Assembly: GCA_024689285.1 (NCBI GenBank)
Contig: JAILDR010000125.1
Span: 1-6,228, forward strand
Direction: 5' to 3'
DNA length: 6,228 bases
Source: Bacteroidales bacterium
GTDB lineage: Bacteria > Bacteroidota > Bacteroidia > Bacteroidales > F082
Positions within the stretch are counted from its first letter, which is position 1; each line of letters opens with the position of its first letter. The position numbers and the translations under genes were made by a program. Of this stretch, positions 1 to 5,146 are shown piece by piece. The notes below the pieces were generated by a model. The model was not told where the DNA came from. It worked only from the letters and a program-made list of their open reading frames with translations, and ran no database searches.

Positions 1-62
1 ATGAAATCGAAACGCTGCACTCGGCAATCATCAAAGCGGTCCAGGAAATCGATCTTTACATC
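1..62 (+). other. Non-DnaK segment fused in frame to dnaK; possible chimeric junction
   Basis: In the dnaK frame, bases 3-59 read [19 protein letters not shown]. DnaK should have its conserved TTIPTKKS...ST(A)(S/A)DNQP segment here. DnaK-like sequence resumes at about NQPEVEIH, so the break falls near bases 59-64. The pattern E-x-LHxAIIxAVxEI resembles the helix after the zinc-ribbon region of large serine recombinases, where (E)ALHxAIVxAIN is common. That match is from memory and only 19 residues long. A mis-joined contig end, a true rearrangement or an insertion in dnaK are all possible. Confidence 0.5.
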
Positions 63-725
63 AACCAGCCCGAGGTGGAGATCCACGTGCTGCAGGGCGA
101 GCGCCCCATGGCCAACGACAACAAGACCATCGGCCGCTTCAACCTGGCCGGCATACCGCCAGCCCCGCGTGGAGTGCCCCAGATTGAGGTAACCTTCGAC
201 ATCGCCGCCAACGGCATCCTCAACGTCAGCGCCCTCGACAAGGCCACCGGCAAGAGCCAGAACATCCGCGTCGAGGCCAGCAGCGGCTTGAGCGAAGACG
301 AGATCAAGCGCATGAAAGCCGAAGCCGAGGCCCACGCCGACCAGGACAAGAAGGCCAAGGAAGAGGTGGAGAAGATCAACAACGCCGACGGCATGATCTT
401 CCAGAGCGAGAAGAACCTCAAGGACTACGGCGACAAGATTCCCGCCGACAAGAAGAGTGCCATCGAGGCCGCCCTCAACGAGCTGAAGGCCGCCCACAGC
501 GCCCGCAACGTCCAGCAGATCGACCAGGCCATGGCCAAGATCAACGCCGCCTGGCAGGCCGCCAGCGAGGACATGTACAAAGCCCAACAGCAGGCCGGCG
601 GTGCCAACCCCGGCGCCGGCTTCGACCCCAACAACATGGGTGGCAACCCCAACACAGGTGCCGGCCAGCAGGGCAACAACCCCAACGACAACGTCACCGA
701 CGTCGACTACGAGGAAGTGAAGTAA
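3..725 (+). CDS. dnaK: Chaperone DnaK (Hsp70), C-terminal part, 5' end missing
   Basis: This is the C-terminal third of DnaK, the cytosolic ATP-driven chaperone that works with DnaJ and GrpE on unfolded proteins. DnaK-like sequence starts near base 61 ([16 protein letters not shown]). It covers the end of the beta-sandwich substrate-binding domain ([34 protein letters not shown]), the helical lid ([36 protein letters not shown]), a Gly/Asn/Gln-rich linker and the acidic tail TDVDYEEVK. About 220 of the usual ~635 residues are present, and the ATPase domain lies outside the window. The frame is open from base 3, but the first ~19 codons do not match DnaK (see the entry for 1-62). The GTG at 75 is an internal codon, not a start. 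A rho-independent terminator follows 15 nt after the stop. Identification of the DnaK part is near certain. Confidence 0.96.
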   Translation, partial: EIETLHSAIIKAVQEIDLYINQPEVEIHVLQGERPMANDNKTIGRFNLAGIPPAPRGVPQIEVTFDIAANGILNVSALDKATGKSQNIRVEASSGLSEDEIKRMKAEAEAHADQDKKAKEEVEKINNADGMIFQSEKNLKDYGDKIPADKKSAIEAALNELKAAHSARNVQQIDQAMAKINAAWQAASEDMYKAQQQAGGANPGAGFDPNNMGGNPNTGAGQQGNNPNDNVTDVDYEEVK

Positions 726-739
726 TAATTAACTAACTC

Positions 740-775
740 AAAGAGGTGTAATCTGTATTGGATTGCACCTCTTTT
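740..775 (+). terminator. Rho-independent terminator of dnaK
   Basis: A 14-bp stem pairs bases 740-753 with 761-774, with one G-U pair and a 7-nt loop (TGTATTG). The descending arm runs directly into a short T run (772-775). It begins 15 nt after the dnaK stop. Confidence 0.85.
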
Positions 776-793
776 GTATTAAAACAGAAAATA

Positions 794-1060
794 ATGCGAA
801 AAGTAATTTTTGAAGGGAAAACACAAGTTGCCCAAAAATGGGTGGACTTGAAGATTTACAAAGTCTGTGATGATGTAACGAAGGATTTTTGTTACTATGA
901 ATGGGACATTAATCCTTACTTGGTTGATAAAAACCAAATGGGAGTTCATCGTGGAGAAATAAACCTAGGCCATACATTGGAAGAAATCCTTTTTAGGATA
1001 GAAGAATACAAAAACGAAATACGTGATGTAAAAGAAGTTGTTGCCAATCCGAATTTTTGA
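794..1060 (+). CDS. Small hypothetical protein, 88 residues
   Basis: I do not recognise this protein. From the ATG at 794 it has 88 residues, starts MRKVIFEGKTQVAQKWVDLK and ends VVANPNF. It mixes charged and aromatic residues (FCYYEWDINPYLVD, then a helical LEEILFRIEEYKNEI stretch), with no signal peptide or membrane segment, so it is probably cytosolic. The frame extends upstream to a TTG at 758, but that lies in the dnaK terminator loop, so the ATG is the better start. No Shine-Dalgarno sequence is visible, only an A-rich leader, which is common in Bacteroidota. The start is 19 nt past the dnaK terminator and no clear -7/-33 promoter is seen. It may depend on read-through from dnaK. Its base composition is far more AT-rich than dnaK, which suggests an accessory gene. 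A good hairpin terminator follows the stop, which supports a real gene. Confidence 0.7.
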   Translation: MRKVIFEGKTQVAQKWVDLKIYKVCDDVTKDFCYYEWDINPYLVDKNQMGVHRGEINLGHTLEEILFRIEEYKNEIRDVKEVVANPNF

Positions 1061-1095
1061 GCCGACTCCGATTAAAACATGTAATATACCAAAAT

Positions 1096-1130
1096 AAGAA
1101 AGGACATCCTGACGGATGTCCTTTCTTTAT
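1096..1130 (+). terminator. Terminator after the 88-residue gene
   Basis: A perfect 14-bp stem (1096-1109 with 1114-1127) encloses the loop TGAC. It starts 35 nt after the stop at 1060. The T-rich descending arm (CTTTCTTTAT) serves the + strand. The flank on the other side (CTTATTTTGG on the minus strand) could allow bidirectional use. Confidence 0.8.
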
Positions 1131-1154
1131 CAACAAAATCACATGCTCGTCTTT

Positions 1155-1196
1155 TAAAAAAAATGAGCATGATTTCGGAAAATCATGCTCATTTTT
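1155..1196 (-). terminator. Terminator of the HU-like gene, long palindromic stem
   Basis: A perfect 17-bp stem (1159-1175 with 1180-1196) has a 4-nt loop. Read on the minus strand, the stem runs into eight T residues, a classical intrinsic terminator about 77 nt past the HU-like stop at 1273. The core is ATGAGCATGATTT/AAATCATGCTCAT. Confidence 0.75.
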
Positions 1197-1203
1197 GGGT
1201 AGA

Positions 1204-1242
1204 AATTATGCTCATGATTTTTTGAAATCATGAGCATGATTT
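1204..1242. repeat. Second palindrome sharing the ATGAGCAT core
   Basis: A 13-bp perfect stem (1208-1220 with 1225-1237) has the loop TTTG. Its arms carry the same core as the neighbouring terminator stem. Inside it, 1226-1241 is itself a 7+2+7 palindrome (AATCATG-AG-CATGATT), and 1204-1219 is the same 16-mer in reverse complement with one mismatch. A degenerate further arm (CATGCTCGT) lies at 1142-1150. Arms of different hairpins can therefore pair with each other. Confidence 0.7.
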
Positions 1243-1272
1243 TGAAACTTCTTGCGCTTGGGATTTTGCAGG

Positions 1273-1677
1273 CTACTTTTTCTTGCTCAACATATCCTCG
1301 GCAGGACGGAACTTGGCTTCGGCCAGAGCGGCCTTGATGCCTTTGCCTGCACGGAAACGCAGGTTGACCTTCTTGATTTTGTCGGGCGTCACCTCTTTCT
1401 CGCCGCGGCAGGCCTCGCCTGTGATGGTCAGCGAGAACGAACCGAGCTCGCCGAGTTGCACCGTGTGGCCGTCCAGCAGCAGACGCTCCATCACCTTCTC
1501 CAGTTGGTAGACCGCCATTTCGGCCTCCTTCGGGTTCAGTGTCGTCTCGTCCGACACGAGTTTTGCCACCTCGTGCTCATCCACCTGTCCCACGCTCTTC
1601 AGAATCGGATACCATTTGCGGGCACCTTTCGGGTCGCGCGGATTGACCCTTTGCACTTTGTTGTAGAATAATGGCAT
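1273..1677 (-). CDS. HU-like DNA-binding protein (Bacteroidota long HU family)
   Basis: This 134-residue protein begins MPLFYNKVQRVNPRDPKGAR and belongs to the HU/IHF-related DNA-binding proteins of the Bacteroidota type (HU-HIG / HU-related family). Such proteins bind DNA in the nucleoid. The N-terminal extension (residues 1-30, with RKWYPILKS) is typical of this family. It is followed by the helical dimer region (VDEHEVAKLVSDETTLN, residues 32-48, and AEMAVYQLEKVMERLLLDG, 52-70), the HU signature-like strand VQLGELGSFSLTITGEA (73-89) and a basic arm (IKKVNLRFRAGKGIKAAL, 101-118). The usual RNPxTG arm tip of classical HU is absent. The start is the ATG at 1677 because a clear AAAGGAG lies 6-7 nt upstream and a matching promoter lies about 50 nt upstream. 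The upstream in-frame extension to 1842 crosses that promoter and a terminator. The gene is transcribed alone. Confidence 0.9.
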   Translation of the reverse strand: MPLFYNKVQRVNPRDPKGARKWYPILKSVGQVDEHEVAKLVSDETTLNPKEAEMAVYQLEKVMERLLLDGHTVQLGELGSFSLTITGEACRGEKEVTPDKIKKVNLRFRAGKGIKAALAEAKFRPAEDMLSKKK

Positions 1678-1723
1678 AGTTGCTCCTTTCTTTTTGTGGT
1701 TTAACATTCGATGAATACGAGTG

Positions 1724-1754
1724 CAAAGGTACGGATTATTTCTGACACAGCAAA
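1724..1754 (-). promoter_or_regulatory. Bacteroidota-type promoter of the HU-like gene
   Basis: On the minus strand there is TTTG (1754-1751), exactly 19 nt, then TACCTTTG (1731-1724). This fits the Bacteroidota sigma-ABfr consensus TTTG-N19-TAnnTTTG. The predicted leader is about 40 nt and ends in the AAAGGAG site. Confidence 0.85.
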
Positions 1755-1766
1755 ATAAAAATGAAA

Positions 1767-1793
1767 AAAAGGCAGGAAAAAATCCCGCCTTTT
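1767..1793 (-). terminator. Terminator of the 677-residue exported-protein gene
   Basis: An 11-bp stem (1767-1777 with 1783-1793, one G-T pair) starts 2 nt past the TAA at 1796-1798. On the minus strand it runs into a tract of seven T residues. It ends about 12 bp upstream of the HU -33 box, so the two transcription units are tightly packed. Confidence 0.85.
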
Positions 1794-1795
1794 GC

Positions 1796-3829
1796 TTACT
1801 GATGTTTAATAATTTGTATGATATCTTCCATCGTTTCGGCATCGCCTTTCTTCACTTTTTTGTCAACATTTTTAGGTTCTTCGGCTTCCAATGCTGCTAT
1901 CAGCGTATTCTGATTATTGATAATTGCATTAAGATATTCGATGGAATTGTCGTTGTAATCTCTTTGGATGTTGTTGTAGTATTCAGTATAGATCTTTTTT
2001 ATCTTCTTCGTTTTCTCGGAAAGCATTACAATCTTTTCATTGTTCTTGTCAATAGTGCCGAGAGCTTCAACGTGATTCTTGTATTTCTCCATTGTTGGGA
2101 TTAGTTGACGTACTTTGTCACCATTCTGACTTCCGTTCCAACCATCACCGAGAATGGAGAGCGATGCCTCATATTGGGTCTTGACGTAGGAGAAGTATGG
2201 ACTTGCTGTAATGGCTTCTTTTAGTACGTTCAGTTGAGGCAATGCCCTTGCATAGTCAAGGCAGTTGTCAGCTATTATTAATCCTTCATTTAATTCCTTG
2301 ATGTATTGCTCCACCCATTCCCCTGCATCCCCATTATCACGGATATAATGGAACTCATATTTGTTGTGACTATTATAGATTTCCGTATACTTTTGCCATA
2401 TCTGACTATTCTCCCCGGCAATATTCTTAATGCTGTCGACTTTGGAGGTAATATTTTTTTTCTTGTCACCTTTGACGATATAGGAAAAAAAGTCTTCTTC
2501 CATCTTCAGACATTTTTGTATTGTCCTCATTTGGCTTTGATATTTTGCGGTGTCCGTAGTAAATTTAAAACCAGTATATTTTTCGTAATTGAAACCAATG
2601 CGGCTAAAGGTTATTCCGTAGGAATCAACCATGTCTTTAATTCTAACATTCCACATTGTTTTATACCTTTCGTCCTTCTTGATTTTGTCCATGAGTTGGG
2701 TTATCTGTTCTTCCCCTTTTTCAATATCAGAACGCATCTTCTGATAGTTGGTTATTGCATGTTGTGTCTCAGCCAAAACGCTTTTGTTTAAATATTTCCT
2801 TACTCTGCCATTTCCATCGGAGCTTGGGACGCTAATTGTTTTTGATGTTAGTATTTCACTTGAATTGCGATCAAAATCATATATTGGTTTTTCTGACAAG
2901 TCAAGCAAATATTTTTCGACTTCATTCATACTGGCATAGTTGATTTGCTCTTTCTTTATTTTGTATATAGTACAACGCTTGTAGTCGAATTCATCGCACA
3001 ATGGATATGGTTTGTACGGAATGGACAAACCGACCATTCCTTCCGTAATGACATATCCTTTCTCCATTAATTCGTCGCTGTAATCAAACAGATTATCCTT
3101 ATTGCTAATGAATTGTTTCAATTCATTGTCCATTTCGGTCTCATCGCCATTCAGTCGTACCATGTGGCTGATGACGATGCCGTCCTTTATGGTATATTTC
3201 TCGTATTTGCCGCTAAATAAGGGTGTTTCATTGCCGTATATGATTGCATAACGGAATTTATAGTGAGCACCAGCTGATGTGGTCAGTTCTACCAACTTTC
3301 CATTTGAGAAAACGAAAGTATTTTTCTCACTTTTATTGTGTTCTGTCACATTTCCAGCCAAGGTGTCCGTCTCTTTTACGGTCTCTTTCCATACACCATC
3401 GCGTTCGTCATTCTTGTAGCTGCCTATTACTTCATAGATTTTAGCCCCCGACCTCTTCTTCTTGAAATCTCTGTTGACTTGATAGTCATGATAAACATCC
3501 ACACTTGAAGAGTATGTTTTCAGTGAATAGGAATATGCCCCTTCTTTTTTGCCGTGTGCATAGTTGATGCTTTCAGAGTGGGAGAAAGTGTACTTATGGT
3601 TAGGACCATCACTTGCTTTCTCTTTACCTTCTGTCTTGCAGAGTCCGTGCATTATTCGCTCGTCATTGTCACCGTAGTAGCAGTTAAAGGTTCTTGTACA
3701 CTCAGTACCTTTGACGTTTACTTTTTCTGAAACAGTAAAAGTTTGCTGCGCGATTGCTGTATTGCACAGGAACAACGCGGTCACACAGAGTAAGGCAACT
3801 CTGATTGGGGTTAAGTTTGCTTTTTCCAT
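1796..3829 (-). CDS. Exported MORN-like-repeat protein with helical C-terminal half, function unknown
   Basis: This protein has 677 residues. Residues 1-27 form a Sec signal peptide: K/R in the n-region, hydrophobic core VALLCVTALFL and an A-I-A site before QQ. The residue before Cys22 is Leu, so the segment is not a lipobox. The mature protein is probably periplasmic or surface-exposed. Residues ~50-220 hold degenerate MORN/YwqK-like repeats: IMHGLCKTEGK (59-69), HGKKEGAYSYSL (92-103), GSYKNDERDGVWKE (136-149) and FSGKYEKYTIKDG (205-217). Residues ~350-460 and 505-655 are charged and heptad-like, with likely helices or coiled coils (NYQKMRSDIEKGEEQITQLM; KNNEKIVMLSEKTKKIKKIY). MORN repeats often mediate protein or membrane contacts, but no catalytic motif is visible, so I assign no function. 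The start ATG at 3829 gives an exact signal peptide. No consensus promoter or Shine-Dalgarno site is seen. It is more AT-rich than the flanking core genes, which points to an accessory origin. Confidence 0.85.
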   Translation of the reverse strand: MEKANLTPIRVALLCVTALFLCNTAIAQQTFTVSEKVNVKGTECTRTFNCYYGDNDERIMHGLCKTEGKEKASDGPNHKYTFSHSESINYAHGKKEGAYSYSLKTYSSSVDVYHDYQVNRDFKKKRSGAKIYEVIGSYKNDERDGVWKETVKETDTLAGNVTEHNKSEKNTFVFSNGKLVELTTSAGAHYKFRYAIIYGNETPLFSGKYEKYTIKDGIVISHMVRLNGDETEMDNELKQFISNKDNLFDYSDELMEKGYVITEGMVGLSIPYKPYPLCDEFDYKRCTIYKIKKEQINYASMNEVEKYLLDLSEKPIYDFDRNSSEILTSKTISVPSSDGNGRVRKYLNKSVLAETQHAITNYQKMRSDIEKGEEQITQLMDKIKKDERYKTMWNVRIKDMVDSYGITFSRIGFNYEKYTGFKFTTDTAKYQSQMRTIQKCLKMEEDFFSYIVKGDKKKNITSKVDSIKNIAGENSQIWQKYTEIYNSHNKYEFHYIRDNGDAGEWVEQYIKELNEGLIIADNCLDYARALPQLNVLKEAITASPYFSYVKTQYEASLSILGDGWNGSQNGDKVRQLIPTMEKYKNHVEALGTIDKNNEKIVMLSEKTKKIKKIYTEYYNNIQRDYNDNSIEYLNAIINNQNTLIAALEAEEPKNVDKKVKKGDAETMEDIIQIIKHQ

Positions 3830-3864
3830 ATTGATTATTATTTTAAATGTTGATATAAATTATT

Positions 3865-3894
3865 TCGGCTTCCGGCCGTAGAGCCGGAAGCCGA
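3865..3894. repeat. GC-rich stem-loop upstream of the exported-protein gene
   Basis: A perfect 12-bp stem (3865-3876 with 3883-3894) has a 6-nt loop (CGTAGA). It stands out in an AT-rich intergenic region, 35 nt upstream of the ATG at 3829, so it would lie in the 5' leader of that gene. There is no proper T tract on either side, so a simple terminator is less likely than a leader structure or an mRNA-stabilising hairpin. Confidence 0.7.
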
Positions 3895-3953
3895 TGTTTG
3901 AATAAGGGGCATAAAGAAAGGCGCAAATCCTTTCGATATAATTGTCACTTATT

Positions 3954-4080
3954 CTTTGAGAAGGTGGTCTGGAAATACCTTTGTGTAAATAAGTGGGAAA
4001 GAATCCACGCCATCGCGTGAACTATCCGCATTCTTATTTCCACACATTTGTAAATGATTTTCCAGACCGTTTACTCAAAG
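3954..4080. repeat. 127-bp imperfect palindromic element (MITE-like)
   Basis: The ends form 22-bp imperfect inverted repeats. CTTTGAG, five variable bases, then GGTCTGGAAA (3954-3975) faces its reverse complement at 4059-4080, with 18 of 22 positions matching. Inner sequence continues the symmetry loosely: AAATAAGTGGGAAAGAAT on the left against the complement of ATTCTTATTTCCACAC on the right. Small hairpins sit at the centre (CACGC-CATC-GCGTG). There is no coding capacity and no clear target-site duplication. It could be a miniature non-autonomous element, a large RNA or DNA hairpin, or a regulatory palindrome. Confidence 0.55.
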
Positions 4081-4089
4081 GAAACAAGA

Positions 4090-4169
4090 GCGTCAAGCTC
4101 AATATGTCTTTGTTATATTTCTACGTTTTATGTCATCATCATTTTATCAATTTCACGCTGCAAAGATAC
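4090..4169 (-). repeat. 80-bp direct repeat, copy A
   Basis: It matches copy B (5028-5106) over its whole length, with one substitution and one 1-nt indel (TTGTTATATTT here, TTGTCTATTT in copy B). Its right edge is GTATCTTTGC on the minus strand, which fits a Bacteroidota -7 box (4168-4161). No TTTG lies 19 nt upstream, where the last codons of the 60-residue gene sit instead. The -7 box is thus probably orphaned in this copy. Confidence 0.92.
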
Positions 4170-4351
4170 TAAAGAGACATTGCCTGTTCGGCAAGGACTT
4201 GCTTTGCCGGGATATGCTGTATCTCTCCGTCAGAGTTCTGCACGATGACACACTCGTCATGCAAGGCTTTTTCTTGCAACATACGTTTCTCGGCCAACCG
4301 CAAGCCCTCGTCTATTTTATCTTGCAATTCAAATATTTCCTTTTCTGACAT
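4169..4351 (-). CDS. Small protein after the zeta-like kinase, putative antitoxin
   Basis: This 60-residue acidic protein begins MSEKEIFELQDKIDEGLRLA and ends KQVLAEQAMSL. Residues 3-32 should form one long amphipathic helix. A beta-type segment follows (DECVIVQNSDGEIQHIP, 33-49) and then a second short helix. The layout of a helix followed by a short 'VVxxxDGEIxxI' strand resembles the small proteins often paired with COG4185 kinases in Bacteroidota. The antitoxin role is inferred from position and shape, not from a known motif. The start overlaps the last 23 bp of the kinase gene, so translation is probably coupled. No Shine-Dalgarno site is seen. The TAG stop directly abuts the GTATCTTTG edge of repeat copy A. 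No separate promoter or terminator is visible. Confidence 0.7.
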   Translation of the reverse strand: MSEKEIFELQDKIDEGLRLAEKRMLQEKALHDECVIVQNSDGEIQHIPAKQVLAEQAMSL

Positions 4352-4916
4352 GGCTTATTATCTGATTGTATATTTCTTCATTGTTTATTACCGTTTTAAT
4401 AGTCTTGCCACCAACTGCCACATTGCGGCGAAGGGTGGTGCTATTGTCGTAGATGCTCCATGAATCCACCTCTGCGGCATAAAGGTTGAAGAGGTTCTGG
4501 ATTCCACTGACGTAGCGACGACGAATGATGTCTTCGGGGATATCATGTCCCCCTTTGCTTACACGCTCGGCTACGCGCTGTATGGCCAATTCCGGGGAAT
4601 TCAGCCAAAAGAACAGCAACGTTACACGGTAACCTTTGTCATGGGCTCGACGAACAAGATTGACATAGGAGCGGGTGGCAAGAGTGGTCTCGATGGAGAA
4701 AGACTCCTCTCGGGCTAGAAGTTCCTCTATGCGCTTCAACATAAGCCTGCCTGCTTCAATAGCCACATCTGCAGGATTGAACGGAGACAATCCTCGTGCT
4801 ATCTCATCGGCATTGACGAACTCACGACAGTCAAGAATATCGGGCAAAACGGTATATGAGGCGGTGGTTTTTCCAGCCCCGTTACAGCCCCCGATGATGT
4901 ATAACATCTTGTCCAT
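4329..4916 (-). CDS. Zeta-toxin-like P-loop kinase (COG4185-type predicted ABC-type ATPase)
   Basis: From the ATG at 4916 this protein has 195 residues. Motifs in order: Walker A GGCNGAGKTT (9-18, catalytic Lys16); VNADEIARGL (34-43), where zeta kinases carry the substrate-binding aspartate; FSIETTLATRSY (73-84), the zeta-type ET motif; a strand LLFFWLNSPELAIQRVAERV (100-119); and an arginine-rich lid, GHDIPEDIIRRRY (123-135). Zeta toxins phosphorylate UDP-N-acetylglucosamine and block wall synthesis. COG4185 members are related, but their substrate is mostly untested, so toxicity here is inference. The start at 4916 is chosen because the promoter -7 box ends about 9 nt upstream, giving an almost leaderless mRNA. 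The ATG at 4907 (MLYIIGG) is an alternative. The 4955 start would lie upstream of the promoter's -7 box. The gene overlaps the downstream 60-residue putative antitoxin by 23 bp, and both sit between 80-bp direct repeats. Confidence 0.85.
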   Translation of the reverse strand: MDKMLYIIGGCNGAGKTTASYTVLPDILDCREFVNADEIARGLSPFNPADVAIEAGRLMLKRIEELLAREESFSIETTLATRSYVNLVRRAHDKGYRVTLLFFWLNSPELAIQRVAERVSKGGHDIPEDIIRRRYVSGIQNLFNLYAAEVDSWSIYDNSTTLRRNVAVGGKTIKTVINNEEIYNQIISHVRKGNI

Positions 4917-4925
4917 TTCAAATTG

Positions 4926-4956
4926 CAAAGATACGAAGATTATTCCAATCGGCAAA
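4926..4956 (-). promoter_or_regulatory. Promoter of the kinase/antitoxin-like operon
   Basis: On the minus strand there is TTTG (4956-4953), 19 nt, then TATCTTTG (4933-4926), a full match to the Bacteroidota consensus. The -7 box ends 9 nt before the ATG at 4916, so the leader is only a few nucleotides or absent. Confidence 0.85.
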
Positions 4957-4980
4957 ATATTTTATGATATTCTATTAGCG

Positions 4981-5009
4981 AAACAAAAACGCCGCTGCAA
5001 TAAGCGGCG
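4981..5009 (-). terminator. Strong terminator of the copy B transcription unit
   Basis: A 7-bp GC stem (4990-4996 with 5003-5009) has a 6-nt loop and is followed on the minus strand by TTTTTGTTT (4989-4981). There is no gene directly upstream of it, only repeat copy B and its promoter. It also insulates the kinase promoter that starts 25 bp further on. Confidence 0.85.
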
Positions 5010-5092
5010 GCACTCAGATGAATTAGGGCGTCAAGCTCAATATGTCTTTGTCTATTTCTACGTTTTATGTCATCATCATTTTATCAATTTCA
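4981..5092 (-). ncRNA. Candidate small RNA of about 110 nt, unassigned family
   Basis: A complete promoter (5128-5098) and a strong terminator (5009-4981) enclose about 110 nt on the minus strand without a usable reading frame. The only ATG-led frame is AUGAUGACAUAA (Met-Met-Thr-stop). The body is repeat copy B, with GCGU at its 5' end able to pair with ACGC near 5028. It could be a trans-acting or antisense RNA, a leader orphaned from its gene, or the remnant of an insertion. I do not recognise the family. The 5' end is estimated from the -7 box. Confidence 0.5.
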
Positions 5093-5106
5093 CGCTGCAA
5101 AGATAC
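5028..5106 (-). repeat. 80-bp direct repeat, copy B
   Basis: This 79-nt copy differs from copy A (4090-4169) by one substitution and one 1-nt deletion. It spans from the -7 box (5105-5098) to TTGAGCTTGACGC. The flanks of the two copies differ completely, so the repeat boundaries are sharp. The two copies bracket the kinase and its small partner. Confidence 0.92.
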
Positions 5107-5128
5107 ATAATTTTTTCAATACAGCAAA
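5098..5128 (-). promoter_or_regulatory. Promoter driving repeat copy B
   Basis: On the minus strand there is TTTG (5128-5125), 19 nt, then TATCTTTG (5105-5098). The context TTTTGCTGT before the spacer also appears in the HU promoter. Only the -7 half lies in the repeated unit, while the -33 half is unique to this copy. Confidence 0.85.
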
Positions 5129-5146
5129 ATATTGTTTATTCATATT

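Noticed and set aside
56..697. Antisense open frames opposite dnaK
   Set aside because: They mirror a GC-rich, clearly DnaK-coding sequence and show low-complexity Ala/Leu/Ser composition without motifs.
1142..1242. CRISPR array
   Set aside because: The repeats are short palindromes in alternating orientation, without regular unique spacers, and no cas genes are present.
1678..1842. Upstream extension of the HU-like gene by 55 codons
   Set aside because: It crosses the HU promoter and the neighbour's terminator. The ATG at 1677 has a good Shine-Dalgarno site and the family's usual N-terminus.
1721..2939. Plus-strand open frames opposite the exported-protein gene
   Set aside because: They are shadows of a continuous 677-codon frame with a signal peptide and its own terminator.
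3763..3766. Lipoprotein signal (Cys22) in the exported protein
   Set aside because: The residue before the cysteine is Leu, which does not fit a lipobox, while A-I-A followed by Gln is a normal signal peptidase I site.
4090..5106. 80-bp repeats as ends of an insertion sequence
   Set aside because: The copies are direct, not inverted, and no transposase lies between them.
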